Source: Areca catechu
Taxonomy: Eukaryota; Streptophyta; Magnoliopsida; Arecales; Arecaceae
NCBI GenBank assembly: GCA_021397845.1
Contig: JAHSVC010000034.1
Span: forward strand, 4,030,001 to 4,094,000
Reading direction: 5' to 3'
DNA: 64,000 bases
Position numbers and translations under genes: made by a program. Of this stretch, positions 24,569 through 34,723 are shown piece by piece. The first letter of the stretch is position 1, and every line of letters starts with the position of its first letter. The notes below the pieces were generated by a model, which worked only from the letters and a program-made list of their open reading frames with translations, was not told where the DNA came from and did no database searches.

Positions 24569-27380
24569 TGATATGGCAACATCGGTGATATGGAGTGTAT
24601 GTCAGATCCAGCTGGATGCCAGTGGTGCCATGTGGATTTTTTCTTTCGAAGTTTTTCCCGGGTGGCTCGACCCGCGATCATCCTCACCCGGGATCAGGCG
24701 CTCCTGCTCCTTCGCTAGGTGGCACCTCGAGATGGGTCCACCTCGGTCGAAGGCGAGCCTTCCTCTGCCACTTCGCCAGGTGTCCACCCAGGAGGGGTCC
24801 ACATCGACCAAAGCTGGCGGCCCCTGCTCCCTCGCCAGGTGGCGCCCCAAGACGGGTCCCCCTCGCTGAGGTCGAGCCAGGCTCTCCTGCTCCTTCGCCA
24901 GGTGGCACCCCAAGATGGGTCCACCTCGGCTGAAGTTGAGCCTTCCTCTGCCACTTCGCCAGGTGTCCACCCAGGAGGGGTCCACCTCGGCCGAAGCTGG
25001 TGGCCCATGCTCCCTCGCCAGGTGGTGCCCCAAGACGGGTCCACCTCGTCAAGGTCGAGCCAGGCGCTCCTGCTCCTTCACCAGGTGGCACCCCAAGATG
25101 GGTCCACCTCGGCCGTAGTCGAGCCTTCCTCTGCCACTTCGCCAAGTGTCCATACAGGAGGGGTCCACCTCGATCGAAGCTGACGGCCTCTGCTCCCTAG
25201 TCAGGTGGCACCCCAAGATGGGTCCACCTCACCGAGGTCGAGCCAGGCGCTCCTGCTCCTTCACCAGGTGGCACACCAAGAAGGGTCCACCTCGGCCGAA
25301 GTCGAGCCTTCCTTTGCCACTTCGCCAGGTGTCCACCTAGGAGGGATCCACCTCGGCCGAAGCTGGTGGCCTCTACTCCCTCGCCAGGTGGTGCCCCAAG
25401 ATGGGTCCATCTTGTCGAGGTCAAGCCAGGCGCTCCTGCTCCTTCGCCAGGTGGCACCCCAAGATGGGTCCACCTCGATCGACGTCGAGCCTTCCTCTGC
25501 CATGTCGCTAGGTGTCCACCCAGGAGAGGTCCACCTTGGCCGAAGCTGGTGGCCTCTGCTCCCTCACCAGGTGACGCCCCAAGATGGGTCCACCTCGCCA
25601 AGGTCGAGCCAGGCGCTTCTGCTCCTTCGCCAGGTGGCAACCCAAGATGGGTCCACCTTGGTCGAATTCGAGCTTTCCTCTACCACTTCGCTGGGTGTCC
25701 ACCCAGGAGGGGTCCACCTCGACTGAAGCTGGCGGTCTTTGCTCCTTCGCCAGGTGGCACCCCAAGATGGGTCCACCTTGCCGAGGTCGAGCCAGGCACT
25801 TTTGCCCCATTCGCCAGGTGGCACCCCAAGATGAGTCCATCTCGATCGAAGTCGAGCCTTCCTTTGCCACTTTGCCAAGTGTCCACCCAGGAGGGGTCCA
25901 TCTTGGCCAAAGCTGGTGGCCTCTGCTCCCTCGCCAGGTGGGGCCCCAAGACGGGTCCACCTCGCCGAGGTCGAGCCAGGTGCTCCTGCTCCTTCTCCAG
26001 GTGGCACCCCAAGATGGGTCCACCTTGGCCGAAGTCGAGCTTTCCTCTGCCACTTCGCCAGGTGTCCACCTAGGAGGGGTCCACCTCGATCGAAGCTTGT
26101 AGCCTCTGCTCCCTCGCTAGGTGGCACCCCAAGATGGGTCCACCTCACCGAGGTTGAGCCAGGCGCTCCTGCTCCTTCGCTAGGTGGCACCCCAAAATGG
26201 GTCCACCTCGGTCGAAGTCGAGCCGTCCTCTACCACTTCGCCAGGTGTCCACCCAAGAGGGGTTCACCTCGGCCAAAGCTGGCGGCCTCTACTCCCTCGC
26301 CAGGTGGCACCCCAAGACGGGTCCACCTCGTTGAGGTTGAGCCAGGCGCTCCTGCTCCTTCGCCAGGTGGCACCCCAAGATGGGTCCACCTCGACCGAAG
26401 TCGAGCCTTCCTCTGCCACTTCGCCAGGTGTCCACCCAGGAGGGGTCCACCTCGACCGAAGCTGGCGGCCTCTGCTCCCTCACCAAGTGGCACCCGAAGA
26501 CGAGTCCACCTCACCGAGGTCGAGCCAGGCGCTCCTGCCACTTCTCCAGGTGGCACCCCCTGATGGGTTCACCTTGGTCGATGTCAGCCCTACTTTGCAA
26601 AGCCTCCAGGGATCAGAGGCATGAGCCACGAGGTCACTGCTAGAGTTGGCGTGTGGCGCATCCAGTACAGGGTGCCCAGTATGGCCCGTAATGGTGCGCG
26701 GAACCTCGTTTACACCAATTAAGGAGGGCCCCGCGATCAAGGTATTGAATCCTTATGGACAGGGGCCTGGAACCCAGAAAATTCATTGTCAACGCCCCGA
26801 GATGAGGGCTCCCGTGCTTGGCTCAAGATCCTGTCAGGTTCCTCCTTTTGTGACAGCATGGCAGACGAGGTAAGCTCGCCGCTTAACTCCTAGACTCGAA
26901 GAGGAGGGGAGATGGGGGAAAAGGAGCCAGGGACCTCGGGAGCCTTCGAGAGGGGAGGAAACAAAAGCTGAAGGTGGTCCGGTGGTATAAGAGGGACGGT
27001 GAAAGCGGATGGAAAGGTAAGCCACTGAGAGGAAAGAACACCTAGAGAAAGGGATAACGATTCTGGGGCTCCCGGAAGTTCCCAGACGCAAGCCCGGCGA
27101 GTCCAGTGCAGGAAACTGGGTGTCAACCCCTCTCGTTTCAACACTTCTTTCATAAAAAATCTTCCTTAAGCACGGGAATCCAACAGAGACCCGTCTTAGT
27201 GGATCTCTTCCATCTTGCCCCGCTCGCTAACTTGACCGTCAGAGTGCCCCTGTCGGAACCCCCGGCCAGGGTCTCTGACCTTGTTTTGTAGGTCCGGAGG
27301 CTTGAAGATCTTGAGGCGAAGGAGTCCAAGGTCCAGCACCAGCATATAAGCTACAGGCCACAACGGTAATATCAGCAACA
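24569..27380 (+). repeat. Element A 3' LTR
   Basis: TGATATGG start, CAGCAACA end, 2812 bp. Its flanks match the 5' LTR. It is about 713 bp shorter than the 5' LTR without the nested solo LTR, close to four 183-bp units. Confidence 0.93.
24690..26590 (+). repeat. 183-bp higher-order tandem repeat in A 3' LTR
   Basis: About 10.4 units with the same three-monomer structure as in the 5' LTR. The insert CCCATTCGCC near 25805 adds an extra base and breaks the chance frame. No believable protein. Confidence 0.94.
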
Positions 27381-27385
27381 GAAGC
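27381..27385. repeat. Target-site duplication of element A (right), GAAGC
   Basis: Identical to 10575-10579. Confidence 0.92.
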
Positions 27386-28148
27386 CATATTCACTCTTTT
27401 TATTTTCTTCCCTCTCAATCTCTCCTCTTGCTCATATTTGATAAATAATTCATTAGCTATCCCATCCTTGTTATGTGAATTATAAGAGATCTTAAAGAGA
27501 TTACACTCTCATGAAAGAAAAATGAGAATAAAGTGAATGCATTTGATATAGAAACCTTAATATCATTTAACTATGTTGCAATATCCCTCACACATACTAT
27601 ATGCAAACTAATATCATTATTAAGATGCAGGCCTTCGCCTTGTCAGAGTTTATAAATTGCTACTTCATGTTATATAATATATCATGTGCTTTATCACATG
27701 AAGGAAAGGAACCCTAAATGTGCTAGGCAATGTTGGGTTTTATTAGGAGCAAACTTAAGCAATTATAACACTTTCATTTCTCAAAAAGGCTTTTCAGTTT
27801 TAGAATACTCTTATCCATAAGTGGTAAAGGTTTATCCACTTGGATTACCATATCAAGGTCAACACATTCTAATGTGAGGATTATTCTTTCTTTTTATTTT
27901 AAGAAATTTGATCCATTAAGAAAAGTAATTTTTCTATATTGCTATCAATCTTTATGAAAATTAATGCTGTAAATAATACATACGTTATCATCAAATAATG
28001 AGATTAATTAAATTTTATCCAAAGTAAATAAATTTCTTTTATATTTAATTTTTGGCAGACAACCAAGTACATTATTATGTCTTTTCTTTGGACAAGTGCC
28101 TTAACATGCTAGTGGCTATATCTGTTTAGTGATACATCATAATATTAA
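27381..28148 (-). pseudogene. Copia gag remnant, right-hand part of the copia split by element A
   Basis: The minus strand reads QGEGLHLNNDIS, VRDIATQLNDIKVSISNAF and ANELFIKYEQEERLRGKK, the UBN2-type copia gag pattern, between about 27700 and 27385. Joining across element A at GCTTC gives a continuous Lys/Arg-rich stretch before the zinc-knuckle position. A weak tRNA-Met-like primer site (complement of GTGATACATCA) lies near 28125. Frames are broken and the N-terminus is not clear. Confidence 0.65.
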
Positions 28149-28892
28149 TGAATCTAGTTAAAGATGCCAAGTACAAGCAAATACTATATCTTTAGATATG
28201 AAAATATAAACTTGATCCAATACACATCTTACCATTTTATCTATTTAAACATTAAACATGAAGATGCTTCTTTGAGAACATTTCAATATTTTAATAGCTT
28301 AGACACAATTATAAAATTATTAAAATTTTATTGAATCAATTAAATTTATCCAAATTAGTTTTTTATGTTCATCATTATTTTATTGATTGCAACAAATCAA
28401 TCAAGACAAAAGTTTTTTGTTATTTATAAATAATGTGAATAAACTTTATTTGTAAAACATGATATTAATACATCATCTAGAATATGATGATTGGTTCACA
28501 AATTTTATTTACTAAATAGAATATAAAAACCTATAATATGCAAGTCCATGGATTTTAATAAAAAAAACCATATAACAGAGATCTACTCATAATTATCAAA
28601 GGACTTTACATAATAAACATGATTATAGGGACAAAATAATCATCCGGAGATCTTTATTCGATAAAGCTTTATTATAGGGACCAAATTGCAATTTTATGAG
28701 GACCTTCATATAGTAATCACTTTATTAGGGACTAAGTCACAAAAATACCTTAACCCAAATTAATCTAGCTCAATGTGGTTTGCTTAGGTCGATTATTAAT
28801 AGGTTAGAGCTTAATGGATATGAGTTTTATGGGTCAAAACCCAAAATCTGAACTCGTTTTTACCTTCTTCTTGCACCCTATCGCTTGAACCA
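28149..28892. repeat. U1: copy 1 of a 750-bp dispersed/tandem repeat
   Basis: Starts TGAATCTAG, ends CGCTTGAACCA. It matches U2 and U3 over the whole length with scattered substitutions. Landmark segments: CTTTAGATATGAAAATATAA, GCAAGTCCATGGATTTTAAT, GGGACCAAATTGCAATTTTA. Non-coding and AT-rich. TG..CA ends suggest an LTR, but the copia 3' LTR that begins at 5951 does not resemble it. Confidence 0.8.
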
Positions 28893-28893
28893 T

Positions 28894-31769
28894 GGATTTT
28901 TTAAAATAATATTTTTTTAAAAATAAAAATATTAAAATAGTATCCCTTTAAATAATTTTATCAAACTAACATGGTTTTGACCACGTGTTACCAATTTAAA
29001 AATTTTTATTGCCATGTGGAGGGTGGATGGGAATGTGAAGAAGATGCATGCGTTACTTGTGTTTTCTAACTTCTGCCCATGTCTTTAGAGAAGACTAAAC
29101 TAAAAAAAAAAATACTTGAAGATGCAAGAAGAACATGCATCTTCTAACTAGCCAAAAAAAAGTTTTGAAGATGCAGGTTCTACTCGTGTCTTCATTAAAT
29201 GCACTCCCCTCTTCATTAAATTTTAACACAATAAAATTAAAAAAATATAATAAAATATTAAAAATAATATAATAAAATTAAAAAATATTTAAAATAATAT
29301 AATAAAATATTTAAAATAGCATAATAAAATTATTTTTTTAAAAAAAATTAAAAATAAAAGAAGCTGTAGGTAAAGTGAAATCACAGGTTATACCTACGAC
29401 TTCATCTTATTCTTGCACCTCAAATTTTAAAATTAAAAAAATTTAAAATTTAAAATTTTTTTAAAATAAAATATATAAGTAAAGTCATAAATTCTTACCT
29501 TAACAATAATATAAAATATTAATATTATAAAATATAATTTGTTATAATATAATATAAATAATATAATAAATATAATAAATATATTATAATATATTAAATT
29601 ATAAATTATAAATTATATTATAAAATATAATAAATGTAATAAATATTTTATAATATAATATAAAATTTATAATTTAGTCGTTGCCAATCTAGTCGCCAGT
29701 CCGGTCACCAGTTCGACCGTCAACTCGGTGCCAGTTCGACCGTCAACTCGGTACTAATCCGATCGCTTGTCTGATCACTAGGCTGATACCAGTCTGGTCA
29801 GTAGCTTGGTACCAGTTCGGTCGATAGCTCGGTGCCTGTTTAGTCCCCTGCTCGGTACTAGTTCGGTCGCCAGTCGAACTGGCATCAACCTGGTGATCGA
29901 ACTGGCACCGGCCTGGTGGCCAGATATGCAATCGAACTGATGACCAGACTAGCTATCGGATCGGTGGTCAAACTGGTAATCAGATCGGTGACCGGACTAG
30001 TGACCAGATTGACAACCGAATTGGCACCGACTTGATGACTAGATTGGCTATCGGACCAGTAGCCGGACTGGTGGCCAGACCGGTGATTGGATTGGTACCT
30101 TTCTCATAGCCAGACTAGCTATCAGATCAGGAGCTAGACATGTGGTCAGACTGGTGATCAGATCGATGGCCAAACTGGCAGCTAGACTAGCGATCGGATT
30201 GACACCGACCTAGTAGCCGAACTAACTATTGGACTGGTGGTCAGAGCCAGACAGGCTATCAGATCGATGGTCAAATCGATGATTGGACTAGCAACCGGAC
30301 TAGCACCGACCAAGCGACCGGATTGGCTATCGGGCCGGTGGCCAAACTGGTAGCCCGATCGATAGTCAAACTTGTACTAACTTGGTAGCCATACTAGCTA
30401 TTGGACTAGGGGCCTGACTGGTAGCTCAATTGGTGGCTAGATTAGCTATCGGATCGATGGCCAGACTGATAGTCAGACTTGCACTAACCTAATAGCTGGA
30501 CTGGTTATCGAATTGGTAGTCAGACTGGCAACCGGGTCAGTGGTTGAATTGGCACTGGCCTGGTGGTTAGACTGGCTATAGACTAGTAGCCAGTCTGGTC
30601 ACCAGTCCAACCACCAGTTCGATAGCCAGTCCAGTCACCAAGTCATTGCTAGTTCGATCATCGATCTAGTCACCAGTCCGACCACCGATTCGATTGCCAG
30701 TCTAGTCATCGATCCGATAGCCAGTCCGGTCAGCGATTCGATTGCTAGTCTAGCCGTCAAGTTGGTGCTAATCTGATCGTTAGGTTGGTGCCAATCCGAC
30801 TTGAACTAATGATCGAACTGATATCGGGTAGGGGACCAGATTGGCACCGGACTGCTGACTGACCTGGCATCAAGTTACCACCAAATTAGCATCGAGCTAC
30901 CAACTGAATTGGCACTGGGCTAGTGATCGAACTGGCGACCAGACTAGTATTGGCTTGGTAATCGGCCTGCGACCGGATTAGCACCGAGTTGACGGTCGGA
31001 CTAACAACGGCCTGACAGGCAAATTGGCGACCGGACTGGTGACTAGACTGGCACCGACTAAATTATAAATATTATATTATATTATAAAATATTTATTATA
31101 TTTATTATATTTTATAATATAATATATAATATATAATATATTATATTTATTATAATATTTATATTATTTATTATATATTATAATAAATTATATTTTATAA
31201 TATTAATATTTTATATTATTATTAAGGTAACAATTTATGACTTTACTTATATTTATTTTATTATTTTTATTTTTATTTTAAAATGGAGGTGCAGGAATAA
31301 GATGAAGTCGCAGGTGCGGCCTGCGACTTCACTTTATCTACAGCTTCTTTTAATTTTTTAATTTTTTTAATTTTTAATTTTTTTAATTTTTAATTTTATT
31401 ATATTATTTTAAATATTTTATTATGTTATTTTAATTTTATTATATTAAGATTTAATGAAAAGAGGGGTGCATTTAATGAAGATGCAGGTTCACTTTATTT
31501 TTTGGCTAGTTAGAAGATGCATGTATAACCTATGTCTTTAAGTGATTTTTTTTTTCTGGTTGGGTCTTCTCTAAAAACACAAGCATAATCTACATCTTTA
31601 GATAGAAAACGTAAGTAACACCTGCATCTTTTCCATGTCCTTATCCACCCCCCACGTGATAACAAAAAATTTAAAACTGATAACATGTGGCCAAAACCAT
31701 ATTAGTTTGGTAAAATTTTTAAAGGGAACCTATTTCAGTATTTTTGTTTTTAAAAAATATTATTTAATC
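28894..31769. mobile_element. FB1: foldback element with long inverted arms
   Basis: The left arm (GGATTTTTTAAAATAATATT, then TCCCTTTAAAT, CCACGTG, AAGATGCAGG-type motifs) is the reverse complement of the right arm (ATTTAAAGGG-like to TAATC at 31769). The arms are about 750-850 bp and continue into the minisatellite, where AATTTAGTCG on the left mirrors CGACTAAATT on the right. No transposase frame is visible. Superfamily is not assigned. Ends are accurate to a few bases. Confidence 0.8.
29680..31065. repeat. 12-bp minisatellite core of FB1 with orientation switches
   Basis: About 115 degenerate copies of a dodecamer near GACCGGACTGGT. Orientation flips at about 29877, 30590 and 30800: reverse (CCAGTCCGGTC) in 29680-29876, forward to about 30590, reverse to about 30800, forward to 31065. 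No gene. Confidence 0.85.
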
Positions 31770-31774
31770 ATTAA

Positions 31775-32537
31775 TGAATCTAGTTAGATATGTCGGGTAC
31801 AAGCAAATACTATATCTTTAGATATGAAAATGTAAACTTAATCCAATACACATCTTACCATTTTATATATCTAAACATTAAATATGAGGATGCTTTTTTT
31901 CGAACAATTCAATATTTTAATAACTTAGACACAATTATAAAACTATTAAAATTTTATTGGATCAATTAAATTTATTCATAATTATATTTTATAAAAAAAT
32001 AGTTTTTTATGTTCATGATTATTTTAGTGATCGCAACAAATCAATCAAGACAAAAGTTTTTTGTTCTTTATAAATAATATGAATAAACTTTATATGTGAA
32101 ACTTGATATTAATACATCATCTAGAATATGATAATTGGTTCATAAATTTTATTTACTAAATAGTATATAAAAACCTATAGTATGCAAGTCCATGGATTTT
32201 AATACAAAAAAACCATATAACAGGGATCTACTCATAATTATCAATGGACTTTACATAATAAACATCATTACAGGGACAAAATAATCATCCAGAGATCTTT
32301 ATTCAATAAAGCTTTATTATAGGGACCAAATTGCAATTTTATGAGGACCTTCATCTAGTAATCACTTTTTTAGGGACTAAGTCACAAAAATACCTTAACC
32401 CAAATTAATCTAGCTCAATGTGGTTTGATCAGGTCGATTATTAATAGGTTAGAGCTTAATGGATATGAGTTTTATGGGTCAAAATCCAAAATCTGAACTC
32501 ATTTTTACCTTCTTCTTGCACCCTATCACTTGAATCA
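31775..32537. repeat. U2: copy 2 of the 750-bp repeat
   Basis: TGAATCTAG to CACTTGAATCA, matching U1 and U3. It lies between FB1 and FB2, about 3.62 kb from U1. Confidence 0.82.
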
Positions 32538-32699
32538 TAGATTTTTTTAAATAATATTTTTTGAAAACAAAAATATCAAAATAGGGTCCCTTTAAATAAT
32601 TTTATTAAACTAACATGATTTTGGTCACGTGTTACCATTTTTAAAATTTTTATCACCATGTGGAGGGTGGATTGGGACGTGGAGAAGATGCAGGTATTA

Positions 32700-32704
32700 C
32701 CTGC
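32700..32704. repeat. Target-site duplication of element B (left), CCTGC
   Basis: CCTGC directly before the LTR; an identical copy is at 45315-45319. FB1 has uninterrupted sequence at the equivalent place. Confidence 0.93.
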
Positions 32705-34244
32705 TGTTGCCGCTCTCGTCGCCGCGCCCGTGGCTCCGGTCCGTGGATCCTTCCTGACCACCTGGCGAGGGAGCCTCCCCGGCTGCTACGAACCTGCAAG
32801 AAGGAGTTAGAAGACCCTGGCCGGGGATCCCGGCGAGGGAGCTCCGACGGTCAAGTCAGTAGACGACGAGAAGGAACAGACTCTCCAAGGTGGACCCCCC
32901 GAAAGGGTTCCAGACTTAGCGAGTTTACTAGTAAGAAAGGCACTCTGGGGACCAGAAATTCGGCCGGGCCTCCTTGCCGAGCTCACGCCGAATTATCCCC
33001 TCTCGGGATCTCGGATCTCTCTCTCTCGGAGCGAGGCCTCTTGCCGCTGCTTTCCTCCTTGTCCCCAGGCTTGTTCGCTTACCTTGTCGTCCCCAGATTC
33101 CTTCCTTTTATCTCCTCCCGTCGTTCGCTTGTCTTCTCCTCCTGGGAGGCTCCCCTCCCCCGTCCCTTTCTCTTTCCCCTTTTCAGTGAGGAGGGCCAGG
33201 CGGCTTTCCGACCTCGTCCGCCGAGCCCAGCAAGGAAAAGGCAAAGTTAGGAAGGGGGGGGGGGAGGGGGGGGCGGCGCTGGTAAGGCGGCCGGTCAGAC
33301 CTCGGGCCCAGTGAGAGCGCTCTCTTTTCCGAGTATGGGCGCCATCCATATATGGGGCCTGCTTTGTCAGAATCGCGCCTCTCGACTGCGGGACCTGTCG
33401 GGCCGATACAAATGGTGTTTCGCATGCCGCCGCCATCCGTACGAGGCACCGTCTGTGATGCGTACGGCCCGAGGGATGACCTCGGGGCCTGCGCCTCCTT
33501 CCCTGGGACCTTCTCCGTACGGGCGGCCTGGCTTCGGCCGAGGTGGGCCCGTCATCGGGGGCCACCTGGCGAAGGAGCGAAGGATCCGCCGACCTCGGCC
33601 TAGGTGGGCCCCTCCTGGGTTGACACCTGGCGAGGTGGCAGGAGGTCGCCTGGCTTCAACCGAGGTGGGCCCCTCCTGGGTTGACACCTGGCGAGGTGGC
33701 AGGAGGTCGCCTGGCTTCGGCCGAGGTGGGCCCGTCTTCGGGGGCCACCTGGCGAAGGAGCGAAGGATCCGCCGACCTCGGCCTAGGTGGGCCCCTCCTG
33801 GGTTGACACCTGGCGAGGTGGCAGGAGGTCGCCTGGCTTCGGCCGAGGTGGGCCGTCTTCGGGGGCCACCTGGCGAAGGATCCGCCGACCTCGGCCTAGG
33901 TGGGCCCCTCCTGGGTTGACACATGGCGAGGTGGCAGGAGGTCGCCTGGCTTCGGCCGAGGTGGGCCCGTCTCCGGGGGGGCCACCTGGCGAAGGAGCGA
34001 AGGATCGGCCGACCTCGGCCTAGGTTGACCCCTCTTGGGTGGGCGCCAGGCGAGGTGGTAGAGGAGCCCCGAACCGAGCTCGACTTCGGCGAGATTAGTT
34101 AATCTTAGAAAGTCATCTGGCGGAGTAGTCTTGTCGAGCTCGGCCTTGGCGACCTGGCGTTGACTCGGCCGGAGAAACCTCCACGTGGCTCGATCATATT
34201 CGGTGGTGTCTGAGCCCGGCCATGTCATCGTTACGGCCGTAACA
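32705..34244 (-). repeat. Element B 3' LTR
   Basis: 1540 bp. On the minus strand it starts TGTTACGGCCGTAAC and ends GCGGCAACA. It contains eight 61-bp monomers (33541-34018), a G-run near 33257-33280 and a CCATATATGG box at 33346-33355. Confidence 0.94.
33541..34018 (-). repeat. 61-bp monomer array in B 3' LTR
   Basis: Two monomer types of exactly 61 bp, X (GGTGGGCCCCTCCTGGG...) and Y (GGTGGGCCCGTCTTCGG...). The order on the plus strand is Y X X Y X Y' X Y, where Y' lacks about ten bases. The complement resembles the monomers of element A (core GGTGGACCCCTCCTGGGTGG). Confidence 0.93.
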
Positions 34245-34263
34245 GTTGCCCCCCAGCCCGCCG
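34245..34263 (-). promoter_or_regulatory. Element B polypurine tract
   Basis: The minus strand reads CGGGCTGGGGGGCAAC next to the 3' LTR start, as in element A. Confidence 0.75.
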
Positions 34264-34723
34264 TTCCGTTGGGGCGTTGTAGAATGGAACGTCGGGATTA
34301 AATGCAGATATGACGTGGGGAGGCGAAGATCTTGCATCATAATTGCTACGATCCTCGTCGCCGTGGCTCGATGCACCTGAAGCCCTATGGGAAGTCACCA
34401 CGTGTCGCCCACTTGCCCGCAATGAGTGCGTCGCTTCGAGGCAGAGGCTGTTATTCTGCTAACGAGGCGTCGGTGTCGGGCGTGCGCCCACGTGGCGATC
34501 GCTCAGTGGCTCGAGGCGGAATGACGGGTACGACCGCTGTCGACTGAGTTTGAAAGGGAGGGGACTTTCCAGAACGAGGCCTTTCCCCTTGCTCCGTGGG
34601 CGGTTTGCTACAGGCTAACTTCTGTTGCCCCGCGCTCGCTTGGCGTATTTTCGGTGAGTGCCTCCATCTTTCTCCAGTTCCCCTCTCTCTTTTCTTCTCT
34701 GAACCTTTGTCCTTCTCCTTGCC
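34264..34723 (+). promoter_or_regulatory. Putative promoter region of element B antisense gene
   Basis: Non-coding, GC-rich interval upstream of the antisense ATG. It has CACGTG cores at 34399-34404 and 34489-34494 plus GACGTGGG near 34311. The region 34646-34723 is pyrimidine-rich, like a 5' leader. Inferred from position and from the matching arrangement in element A. Confidence 0.4.

Larger units (their letters stand above)
10580..27380 (+). mobile_element. Element A: complete Tat-lineage Ty3/gypsy retrotransposon with antisense gene
   Basis: LTRs start TGATATGGCAACATCGG and end GGCAACA (5') or AGCAACA (3'), flanked by perfect GAAGC duplications. Internal order: primer site, gag, protease, RT, RNase H, second (archaeal-type) RNase H, integrase, tandem repeats, an opposite-strand three-exon gene, polypurine tract, 3' LTR. 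The second RNase H and the C-X2-H-type gag finger fit the Tat lineage. It sits inside a copia gag. Its pol carries many stops, so it is not autonomous now. The sequence between pol and the 3' LTR is fully accounted for by the antisense unit and repeats. Confidence 0.93.

Noticed and set aside
28149..28892. U1 as the 5' LTR of the split copia
   Set aside because: Although next to gag with TG..CA ends, its start (TGGTTCAAGCG on the minus strand) does not match the copia 3' LTR start TGTTGAAATTTATCC at 5951, and U recurs beside foldback elements.
29743..29931. Short frames in the 12-bp minisatellite
   Set aside because: A 12-bp period keeps frames open. Sequence is repetitive with no protein-like features.
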